Origin: PALSA-505 sp963702235
GTDB lineage: Bacteria; Actinomycetota; Actinomycetes; Streptosporangiales; Streptosporangiaceae
NCBI GenBank assembly: GCA_963702235.1
Contig: CAVPBZ010000008.1
Location: 1-64,000, forward strand
DNA length: 64,000 nt
Direction: 5' to 3'
Part shown: piece by piece, positions 57,530-64,000 of the stretch
Layout of the letters: each line of letters starts with the position of its first letter
Position numbering within the stretch: position 1 is the first letter of the stretch
Notes under the pieces: model-generated
The model's database searches: none
What the model was told of the DNA's origin: nothing
The model's input: the letters and a program-made list of their open reading frames with translations, nothing else
Made by a program: the position numbers and the translations under genes

Positions 57530-58282
57530 ATGGCAGCAACTGTGGACGAGCGCCTGGCACAGACGTTCGTCGAACTGGCGGACACCCTGGTTGCCGGCTA
57601 TGACCTGATGGATTTCCTGCACACGCTGACCGAGCGGTGCGTGGAACTCCTGGACGTCAACGCGGCCGGGCTGCTGCTGGCCGACGGCCGCGGCGCGCTG
57701 CGGCTGGTGGCCGCCTCGACCGAGCAGGCCCGGGTCGCGGAGCTGCTCCAGATCCAGAACGATGAGGGGCCCTGCCTGGACAGTTACCGCACCGGGCAGC
57801 CCGTCATCGTCAGCGATATGCGCGCGGACGAGATGGTCCGGCGGTGGCCCCGGTTCGCCCCGGCCGCACTGGAGATGGGCTTCGCCGGGGTGCACGCGAT
57901 CCCGATGCGCCTCCGCGACCAGGTCATCGGGACGATGAACCTGTTCCGCGGCGAGCCAAACGGCCTGAACCCGGCGGTGGCGCGGGCGGCCAGGGCCCTG
58001 GTGGACGTGGCCACGATCGGGATACTGCAGGAACGAGCGGTGCGCCAGCAGGAGCTCGTGGCCGGCCAGCTGCAGGCCGCGCTCAACAGCCGGGTCATGA
58101 TCGAGCAGGCCAAGGGAATCCTGGCCGAACGGCTGCGGCTGACCCCCGACCAGGCGTTCATCCTGCTGCGCCGGTACGCGCGCGACCACAACCGCCCGCT
58201 CACCGAGCTGGTCGGCGACGTCATCAACGGCGCTGTCGACGTCAGCGCAGGCTCGCAGCCCCAGCCCGCCGCGCAGGACTAA
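57530..58282 (+). CDS. GAF-ANTAR protein (second)
   Basis: A 250-residue protein with a GAF sensor (about 20-170: LTERCVELLDVNAAGLLLAD, LQIQNDEGPCLDSYRTGQPV, GFAGVHAIPMRLRDQVIGTM) and a C-terminal ANTAR domain (SRVMIEQAKGILAERLRLTP, DQAFILLRRYARDHNRPLTE). It is a close functional partner or paralogue of the preceding gene. ATG 57530 starts MAATVDERLAQTFVELADTL, the usual beginning; an earlier ATG at 57500 is in frame. It ends 10 bases before the convergent desaturase. Confidence 0.9.
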   Translation: MAATVDERLAQTFVELADTLVAGYDLMDFLHTLTERCVELLDVNAAGLLLADGRGALRLVAASTEQARVAELLQIQNDEGPCLDSYRTGQPVIVSDMRADEMVRRWPRFAPAALEMGFAGVHAIPMRLRDQVIGTMNLFRGEPNGLNPAVARAARALVDVATIGILQERAVRQQELVAGQLQAALNSRVMIEQAKGILAERLRLTPDQAFILLRRYARDHNRPLTELVGDVINGAVDVSAGSQPQPAAQD

Positions 58283-58291
58283 GCCAGGCCG

Positions 58292-59422
58292 TCAGGACGG
58301 CACGTCCGGCGCCGGGCGCGGCGGCCGGCCGGCGGCGTGCAGGTGGCGCACCGCCTGGGCATAGGAGCCGGCCAGGCTGGCCTGGCAGTAGGGCAGGCCG
58401 TGCTGCTGGCAGAACTCCCTGACCAGCGCCTGGGCGCGTCGCAGGTTCGGCCGCGGCATCGACGGGAACAAGTGGTGCTCGATCTGGTAGTTCAGACCGC
58501 CGAGCGCGGTGTCGGTCAGCCAGCCGCCGCGGACATTGCGGGAGGTGAGCACCTGGCGGCGCAGGAAGTCGCTCTGGTCGTCAGCGGCCAGGATCGGCAT
58601 GCCCTTGTGGTTGGGGGCGAAGGAGACGCCCAGGTACAGGCCGAACAGGCCCTGCTGGACCACGATGAACACGATGGCCTTGACCGGCGGCAGCACCACG
58701 AAAACGATCGTCAGGTAGCCGGCCGCGTGGGCGGCGAGCAGGGCCGCCTCGGCTGGCCGGCGCCGGGACGTCCGCCTGGCCAGCGCGCGGATGCTCGATG
58801 CGTGCAGGCTGATCGCCTCGCCGAGCAGCATCGGGAAGAACAGGTAGGCCTGGTAGCGGAAGACCAGCCGGGCCAGGCGTCCCCCGGCCCGCGCCTGGCC
58901 CGCGCTGAAGGCCAGCGCGGCGATCGCGATGTCGGGATCCGCGCCCTCGGTGTTGGGGTGCGCGTGGTGCCGGTTGTGCTTGCCGACCCACCAGCCGTAG
59001 CTCAGCCCGACGCCTAGGTTGGCCAGCAGGATGCCCAGCAGGTAGCTGGCCCGGCGGGAGCCCAGGATCTGCCGGTGCCCGGCGTCGTGGCCGAGGAACC
59101 CGAACTGGGTGAACATGACTGCCAGGAACGCGGCCACGGCCAGCTGCCACCAAGAATTCCCCAGCAGGACGAACCCGGTCCACCCGGCGGCCAGCAGCAG
59201 GAAGGTCACGGTGATCCGCGCGATGTAGTGCCCGGTGCGCCGCTCCAGCAGTCCGGCCTGCCGCACCTGCCGGGACAGCTGCGCGTAGCCGCTGCCGCGG
59301 GCCGCCGGCGCGGCTGGCCCGCCGGCCTGGGCACCAGCCGGCGTATCGGCTGGCCGGGAGCTCAGCGAGGGCACGGCGGCTGCCGCCGCGGAGGGTCGGA
59401 TCACGGGCGCTCCCAGGTGCAC
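58292..59422 (-). CDS. Fatty-acid desaturase (front-end/DesA-like)
   Basis: A 376-residue membrane desaturase with all three histidine boxes: HDAGHRQ, HNRHHAH and the QIEHHLF form that marks front-end and linoleoyl-type enzymes. Four hydrophobic helices are visible (ITVTFLLLAAGWTGFVLLGN, LVAAHAAGYLTIVFVVLPPV-like). The first ~40 residues are Ala/Pro-rich. A GTG start at 59422 is likely. It introduces a double bond into membrane lipids or acyl-CoA. It lies beside an MFS-MerR operon and a second desaturase. Confidence 0.9.
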   Translation of the reverse strand: MHLGAPVIRPSAAAAAVPSLSSRPADTPAGAQAGGPAAPAARGSGYAQLSRQVRQAGLLERRTGHYIARITVTFLLLAAGWTGFVLLGNSWWQLAVAAFLAVMFTQFGFLGHDAGHRQILGSRRASYLLGILLANLGVGLSYGWWVGKHNRHHAHPNTEGADPDIAIAALAFSAGQARAGGRLARLVFRYQAYLFFPMLLGEAISLHASSIRALARRTSRRRPAEAALLAAHAAGYLTIVFVVLPPVKAIVFIVVQQGLFGLYLGVSFAPNHKGMPILAADDQSDFLRRQVLTSRNVRGGWLTDTALGGLNYQIEHHLFPSMPRPNLRRAQALVREFCQQHGLPYCQASLAGSYAQAVRHLHAAGRPPRPAPDVPS

Positions 59423-59571
59423 ATCGTGGCCGGACGGGGGATGTGCCGCCAGGGTCTCGAGCGGCCCGCCACCCGGGCGACGCGGCCAGGGTGGTCATCT
59501 ATCCCGACAATACCGGCTAGATGCGCGGCTGGCTCGCGGCCGCGGTGACCGCACGGGCAGAGCAGCACCGG

Positions 59572-60051
59572 TCAGAGCAGGCCGCGGGTGCGGGCGATGC
59601 GGGCGTCGAGATCGGCGAGGAAGCCGTCGATGGCTGCCCGCTTCGCCTCGACGGTCATCCTGAGGTCCTGCTGCAGGGCGAGGCTCTCGCGCAGCAGTTC
59701 CCTGCGGTCGGCGTCGCTGGTGTGCTGGTGCCGGTAGGCGGCCTTGATCTCCGCCAGCCGGTCCTCGTTGCGCAGCACCACGGCGATCTCGTCGAGGTTG
59801 AGGCCGAGCAGGGTCTGCAGCTGCCGGATCCGCGCCACCCGGGCCAGGTCGTCGGCGGAGTAGCGGCGCATGCCGCCCGGAGTGCAGGCCGACGGGGTGA
59901 TCAGGCCGAGCTCCTGGTAGTAGCGGAGCGCGCGTTCCGATACGCCGGCGCGGACCGCGGCGGCGCCGATGCCGAGCAGCTGCCCGCTGTCATCGGGCGG
60001 CTGTTCGCCCGGCGACAGGGCCGCGGCGCCCGCCCGGGCTGGCGTGCCCAT
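59572..60051 (-). CDS. MerR-family transcriptional regulator
   Basis: A 159-residue regulator: winged helix LGIGAAAVRAGVSERALRYY, then the signature QELGLITPSACTPGGMRRYS and YSADDLARVARIRQLQTLLG, followed by a dimerisation coil (LLRESLALQQDLRMTVEAKR). No C-terminal cysteine metal site is visible, so a drug- or lipid-sensing type is likely. It starts five bases after the MFS transporter stop, in one operon. A perfect TGACGTTAACGTCA palindrome upstream of the transporter is its probable site. Confidence 0.9.
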   Translation of the reverse strand: MGTPARAGAAALSPGEQPPDDSGQLLGIGAAAVRAGVSERALRYYQELGLITPSACTPGGMRRYSADDLARVARIRQLQTLLGLNLDEIAVVLRNEDRLAEIKAAYRHQHTSDADRRELLRESLALQQDLRMTVEAKRAAIDGFLADLDARIARTRGLL

Positions 60052-60055
60052 CTGG

Positions 60056-61885
60056 TCAGCTGCTCCGTTCCTGGACCTCGGGCTCGCCGGCCCCGTCGGT
60101 GCTGATCGGCATCGCCATCATGTCTCCGGCGAGCGCGTCCACCGGTGCTTCGGCCTCCAGGCTACTGGCCGTGCTCACATCCGGGGCGTGCATGTAGCGC
60201 TTGCCGCGCACCGCGGAGGCCACGATCGCGATCAGCGTCGCGGCGGCGGCGAAGGTAAAGGCCAGGTGCATGCCGTAGGCGAACGGCTGCTCGATCAGCC
60301 TCGGGAAGAACGACCGGCCGGTAATGTAGGCGGCCTGCTGCGCCGACAGGTGCTGCAGCGCCCCGGTCGGCCCCAGCAGCTCGCGCACCGGGTTGAACCC
60401 GAGGAACGCCGAGAACAGGCTGCCGATCGGCGGCTCGCTGGCGACCGTATGCGCGGCGGCTGACGGGACGCCGGCCGCGACGAGCCCGCGGTACAGGTGG
60501 GCGGGCAGCCGGGCGGCCAGTCCCAGCGTGACGATGGTGAAGAACAGCCCCATCGACAGCACGGTGGCTGAGTTCTGGAACGTGTTGAGCATCCCGGCGC
60601 CCGCGCCGCGCTGCTCGGGCGGCAGGCTGTTCATCACTGACGCCTGGTTGGGCGAGAAGAACAGGCCCATGCCCACCGCGAACAGGAAGATCAGCAGCGC
60701 GAACCACACGTAGCTGAAGTTGATCGGGAGCAGCTCGAGCAGCAGGAAGCTGGCACCGGACAGCGTCAGCCCGGTGGTGGCGAGCAGCCGGGCGCCGTAC
60801 CGGTCGGACAGCACCCCGGCCAGCGGGCCGAGCAGCAGGAACCCGAGGGTGAGCGGCACCATGTAGATGCCGGCCCACAGCGGGGTCCTGGCGAAGCTGT
60901 AGCCGTGCTGCGGCAGCCAGATCCCCTGCAGCCAGATGATCAGCATGAACTGCAGGCCGCCGCGGCCGAGCGCGCCCAGCAGGCCGGCGATGTTGCCGGC
61001 GGTGAACGCGCGGATCCGGAACAGGCTCAGCCGGAACATCGGCTCGGGCACGTGCAGCTCGACCCAGACGAACAGCCCCAGGATGGCGATCCCGCCGAAC
61101 ACGCCGGCCAGCACCCAGGGGTTGGTCCAGCCGGTCGGGTGCCCGCCGTAGGGCAGCAGGGAGTACACGATGCCGGTGAGCAGCGCGATCAGCCCGGCCG
61201 CGAAGGTGGCGTTGCCGAGCCAGTCGATCTTGGCTGGGATGCGGATCCCGTTGTCGCGCAGCTTGAGGTAGGCCCAGACGGTGCCGAACACGCCGAACGG
61301 CACCGAGACCAGGAACACCAGCCGCCACTCGATGGGGGCGAGCACGCCGCCGAGGATCAGCCCGAGGAACGAGCCGCTCACCGCCGCGATGCCGTTGATG
61401 CCCATCGCCTTGCCGCGCTCGTCCTGCGGGAACGCGTCGGTCAGGATGGCGGTCGAGTTGGCGAACAGGAATGCCCCGCCGACGCCCTGGAACACCCGCA
61501 TGACGATGATCCACAGTGCCCCGGCCGGGCCGGTCAGGAACGTTACCGACAGCAGGATCGAGAAGATCGTGAAGATGGCGAAGCCGAGGTTGTACATCCG
61601 GACCCGGCCGTAGATGTCGCCCACCCGGCCCAGGCTCACCACCAGGACGGCGGTGACCAGCAGGAATCCCATGAAGATCCACAGGAAGTACGAGGTGTTG
61701 GACGGCACCAGCGGGTTGAGGTTGATCCCGCGGAACAGGTCGGGAAGTGAGATCAGCAGGATCGACTGGTTGATCGTGACCATGAGGATGCCGAGCGTGG
61801 TGTTGGATAGCGCGATCCACTTGTAGCGGTCCCCGCGCGCACCCGAGGCCGCGGTCTCCGCCCGTCCCGTGTTCCCGACCGCCAC
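60056..61885 (-). CDS. MFS drug-resistance transporter (DHA2, 14-helix type)
   Basis: A 609-residue transporter with about 14 helices. Motif A is SLGRVGDIYGRVRMYN, and motif C GINGIAAVSGSFLGLILGGV is typical of drug/proton antiporters. A long cytoplasmic end follows the last helix. It should export a hydrophobic compound or antibiotic with proton uptake. GTG/ATG start at 61885 (MAVGNTGRAETAASGARGDR). MerR follows in the same operon. A related palindrome lies 64 bases upstream. Confidence 0.92.
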   Translation of the reverse strand: MAVGNTGRAETAASGARGDRYKWIALSNTTLGILMVTINQSILLISLPDLFRGINLNPLVPSNTSYFLWIFMGFLLVTAVLVVSLGRVGDIYGRVRMYNLGFAIFTIFSILLSVTFLTGPAGALWIIVMRVFQGVGGAFLFANSTAILTDAFPQDERGKAMGINGIAAVSGSFLGLILGGVLAPIEWRLVFLVSVPFGVFGTVWAYLKLRDNGIRIPAKIDWLGNATFAAGLIALLTGIVYSLLPYGGHPTGWTNPWVLAGVFGGIAILGLFVWVELHVPEPMFRLSLFRIRAFTAGNIAGLLGALGRGGLQFMLIIWLQGIWLPQHGYSFARTPLWAGIYMVPLTLGFLLLGPLAGVLSDRYGARLLATTGLTLSGASFLLLELLPINFSYVWFALLIFLFAVGMGLFFSPNQASVMNSLPPEQRGAGAGMLNTFQNSATVLSMGLFFTIVTLGLAARLPAHLYRGLVAAGVPSAAAHTVASEPPIGSLFSAFLGFNPVRELLGPTGALQHLSAQQAAYITGRSFFPRLIEQPFAYGMHLAFTFAAAATLIAIVASAVRGKRYMHAPDVSTASSLEAEAPVDALAGDMMAMPISTDGAGEPEVQERSS

Positions 61886-61948
61886 TGCCGCTCCCTCATC
61901 GTCCCTGGTGTCGACCCTGCCCGGCTACTGTGGCAGCATATCTAACCT

Positions 61949-61962
61949 TGACGTTAACGTCA
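61949..61962. promoter_or_regulatory. MerR-type palindrome upstream of the MFS operon
   Basis: TGACGTTAACGTCA is a perfect 14-base palindrome 64 bases upstream of the transporter start. On the minus strand it leads into AAGGTTAGATATGCT, where TATGCT could be the -10 box 17 bases after ATGACG. This is the geometry of MerR-controlled promoters. Confidence 0.65.
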
Positions 61963-62018
61963 TGCCTTGGGAGGATGAACGCGGCGCTGGCCGGTTTTGA
62001 CCAGAGTATCGCTCATTG

Positions 62019-62057
62019 GTTAGTTAAGATCACTAACGGTGCGCGTATACTGCGCAC
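62019..62057. promoter_or_regulatory. Two adjacent inverted repeats over the desaturase promoter
   Basis: GTTAGT-TAAGATC-ACTAAC (62019-62037) and GTGCGC-GTATACT-GCGCAC (62039-62057) are both perfect six-base-arm inverted repeats with seven-base spacers. TATACT (62046-62051) is a good -10 box inside the second. TTAAGA at 62024-62029 may be the -35. A repressor, perhaps TetR-type, could act here. Confidence 0.55.
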
Positions 62058-62161
62058 TGAGCGTCTGCTCAGGCAGCCTGAACGAGTTCGCTAAGGTCTA
62101 GACCACGCGCCGGTCCCGAGATCGCCGTGCTGCAATCTCCCTAGCCGCGCGAGGTGGACCG

Positions 62162-63271
62162 ATGACGGCAGCAACGGCGGCAGCCATTTACGACGGTACC
62201 GGGGCTTTCCCCGATGCGCAGGTATCAACCCAGACGCCACCGCAGCGGCTCCTGCAGATGACCGTGACCATGCTGATCGTGGCCCTCCCGTTCGCCGGGC
62301 TGGTGACCGCGCTGTGGCTGTACTGGGGGCACGGCGTGGGATTCACCGACCTGGGGCTGGCGGTGTTCTTCTACCTGCTGACCGGGTTCGGCGTGACGGC
62401 CGGGTTTCACCGGTGCCTGACGCACCGGAGCTTCACCGCCCGGCCGGCCCTGCGGATCGCCCTCGCGATCGCCGGGTCGATGAGCTTCCAGGGCGATGTC
62501 ATCGGCTGGGTCGCCACGCACCGGCGGCACCACGCGTTCACCGACCGCCCGGGTGACCCGCACTCACCGTACCGGTACGGCACCGGCCCGGGCGGGCAGC
62601 TACGGGGCGTGCTGCACGCGCACATGGGCTGGCTGTTCGGCCGGGATTCCACCCCGCTGCAGCGCTACGCGCCCGACATGCTGGCCGACCGGTCGATGCG
62701 CAGGGTGGCGAGCGCTTTTCCGGCGCTGTGCGCCGTATCGCTGGCGCTGCCGTGTGTCATCGGCTGGGCGCTCGGCGGTATCAGTGCCCGGGCCGCGCTG
62801 ACGGCGCTGGTGTGGGCCGGGCTGGTCCGGGTCTTCCTGCTGCAGCACGTCACCTGGAGCGTGAACTCGCTGTGCCACCTGCTCGGCAACCGGCCCTACG
62901 CCACCCGGCGGTACGACCGTGCCACCAACCTGTGGCCGCTCGCGGTGATCTCGCTGGGCGAGAGCTGGCACAACACGCACCACTCGGATCCGGCGTGCGC
63001 CCGGCACGGCGCAGATCGCGGCCAGATTGACCTGTCGGCCGGGCTGATCCGCGGGTTCGAGCGGGCCGGCTGGGCCACCGGCGTGCGGTGGCCCTGCGCG
63101 GCCCGGCTCGAGCAGCACCGGCGGCAGGACGCAGCAGGCGGTGTCACCGGACAGGTCTCCGCATGCGGCCTTGTCCCTGCGCAGGCGCAGGACAAGCCCG
63201 CGGAGGCCGGCCCGATAACCGCCGGCCAGGGTCCCGCGCCCGGCGGTCAGCGCCGGCGGCCGCCCCGGTAG
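62162..63271 (+). CDS. Acyl-CoA delta-9-type desaturase
   Basis: A 369-residue membrane desaturase of the stearoyl-CoA type. Histidine boxes: HRCLTHRSF, HRRHHAFTD and HNTHHSDP. Four hydrophobic helices flank them (VTMLIVALPFAGLVTALWLY, FTDLGLAVFFYLLTGFGVTA). A polar tail of ~70 residues ends the protein. ATG 62162 follows AGGTGG. It likely makes monounsaturated membrane fatty acids, under the control of the promoter repeats just upstream. A remnant of a homologous gene is at 15610-15785. Confidence 0.92.
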   Translation: MTAATAAAIYDGTGAFPDAQVSTQTPPQRLLQMTVTMLIVALPFAGLVTALWLYWGHGVGFTDLGLAVFFYLLTGFGVTAGFHRCLTHRSFTARPALRIALAIAGSMSFQGDVIGWVATHRRHHAFTDRPGDPHSPYRYGTGPGGQLRGVLHAHMGWLFGRDSTPLQRYAPDMLADRSMRRVASAFPALCAVSLALPCVIGWALGGISARAALTALVWAGLVRVFLLQHVTWSVNSLCHLLGNRPYATRRYDRATNLWPLAVISLGESWHNTHHSDPACARHGADRGQIDLSAGLIRGFERAGWATGVRWPCAARLEQHRRQDAAGGVTGQVSACGLVPAQAQDKPAEAGPITAGQGPAPGGQRRRPPR

Positions 63272-63317
63272 CGGGCGGACGCGGCGGCCGCGCCGCGCCC
63301 GGTGCCGCGGCTCGCGG

Positions 63318-64000
63318 TCAGTCCCGGTCCCCGGCGGCCGGCTGGGTCACCGGCGCGACGTACTCGGCCGCCGGGCCGGCGATCGAGGCCAGCAGCGGCG
63401 AGCCGGGCCGGACGGTGGCGGTCAGCGGGACCACGTCGGCCTTCCGCATCAGCGCGCGCACGTCCTTCGTCTGCTCGGGCGTGTGCAGGGTGATCACCAC
63501 TCCGGCCGCGCCGGCCCGGGCGGTGCGTCCGGACCGGTGCACGTAAGCCTTGTGCTCGGCCGGCGGATCGGCGTGGATCACCAGGTCAATGCCGTCCACG
63601 TGGATGCCGCGGGCGGCGATGTCGGTCGCGACCAGGACCCGGACCGCACCCGACGCGAACGCGGCGAGGTTGCGCTGCCGGGCGTTCTGCGCCAGGTTGC
63701 CGTGCAGTTCCAGCGCCGATACCCGGGCCGCGTTCAGCTGCCGGGCGAGCTTCTGCGCGCCGCGCTTGGTCCGGGTGAAGATCAGCGTCCGCTTGTTGCC
63801 GCCCGCCAGCGCGGCGACCACGTTCACCCGGTCGGCCGCGGTGACGCTGAGCAGGTGGTGAACGATGTCGACCGGCACGGCCGCCGGGTTGACGGAGTGC
63901 CGGGCGGGGCGGTCAAGGAACCGCCGGGCGAGGACGTCCACCGCCTTGTCGAGGGTCGCGGAGAACAGCATCCGCTGGCCATCGGCCGGGGTGGCATCGA
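63318..64000 (-). CDS. DEAD-box RNA helicase, C-terminal part
   Basis: The visible ~227 codons run off the right edge. Motif III (MLFSATLD) opens the visible part; then the second RecA domain: RTLIFTRTKRGAQKLARQL, ALELHGNLAQNARQRNLAAF, VRVLVATDIAARGIHVDGID, and HRSGRTARAGAAGVVITL (motif VI). This marks an RhlE/SrmB-type RNA helicase. The ATPase half with the DEAD box lies outside the window. The C terminus is short, with no long basic tail. Confidence 0.92.
   Translation of the reverse strand, partial: DATPADGQRMLFSATLDKAVDVLARRFLDRPARHSVNPAAVPVDIVHHLLSVTAADRVNVVAALAGGNKRTLIFTRTKRGAQKLARQLNAARVSALELHGNLAQNARQRNLAAFASGAVRVLVATDIAARGIHVDGIDLVIHADPPAEHKAYVHRSGRTARAGAAGVVITLHTPEQTKDVRALMRKADVVPLTATVRPGSPLLASIAGPAAEYVAPVTQPAAGDRD

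Noticed and set aside
1..64000. tRNA, rRNA or CRISPR features
   Set aside because: I looked for the tRNA T-loop pattern, conserved rRNA blocks and regularly spaced short repeats and found none that hold up.

Overview
The window is a 64 kb piece of a very high-GC genome with dense gene packing, frequent GTG starts, GTGA/ATGA stop-start overlaps and actinobacterial families (ANTAR regulators, BTAD/SARP-type regulators, a LysM/Rpf-like transglycosylase, HxlR and IclR regulators, several P450s). It fits a soil Actinomycetota; I cannot name the genus. I see no rRNA, tRNA or CRISPR array. Both ends cut genes: an acyl-CoA synthetase on the left and a DEAD-box RNA helicase on the right.

Left arm (1-11.8 kb): a plus-strand catabolic run. 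Acyl-CoA synthetase, FAS1-like dehydratase, two acyl-CoA dehydrogenases and a class I PHA synthase are followed by a GAF/AAA/Fis activator, an aldehyde dehydrogenase, a zinc alcohol dehydrogenase and a P450 that closely resembles P450terp (CYP108). The set suggests hydroxylation of a methyl group, oxidation to the acid, CoA activation, beta-oxidation and channelling to polyhydroxyalkanoate.

11.9-24.3 kb: an HxlR-SCP2 regulator with operators facing a methyltransferase, then a cysteine-synthase-like PLP enzyme and a tight plus-strand operon of two ATP-grasp ligases, a peptidase-S51/cyanophycinase-like protein and two alpha/beta-hydrolase esterases. I recognise no described pathway here; it looks like peptide or amide-bond chemistry. 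It is surrounded by gene debris: desaturase, ATP-grasp, NDH-2, SDR and rhodanese remnants, a frameshifted BTAD regulator, and a MITE-like inverted-repeat element.

24.3-41.8 kb: an AraC-P450-EthD unit resembling the eth (ether degradation) locus without its redox partners, a ZIP metal transporter behind a DtxR/IdeR-type box, LysR with a divergent PEBP-like gene, hydrolases, an enoyl-CoA hydratase, a chimeric FCD-EthD gene, an Rpf-like protein, a GCS2 ligase, glucose-6-phosphate isomerase, a DEAD/DEAH helicase and a secreted GH16-ricin glucanase.

41.8-54.4 kb: a large MalT/BTAD regulator coupled to an FMN lactate-oxidase-family enzyme; a two-subunit PEP-synthase-like enzyme with the sizes and domain split of phenylphosphate synthase; a divergent Rieske oxygenase; and a minus-strand acyl-CoA synthetase, IclR and MetE-like run. 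A 17-bp palindrome occurs twice in the divergent promoter and again, nearly intact, upstream of the acyl-CoA synthetase, tying these genes into one likely regulon. This and the ATP-grasp operon are the best candidates for an undescribed system.

Right arm (54.7-64 kb): STAS protein, flippase-like membrane protein, two GAF-ANTAR proteins, two fatty-acid desaturases around an MFS exporter-MerR operon with palindromic operators, and the helicase fragment.

Several genes carry single-base frameshifts. Either parts of the region are decaying or the assembly has indel errors; raw reads would decide.
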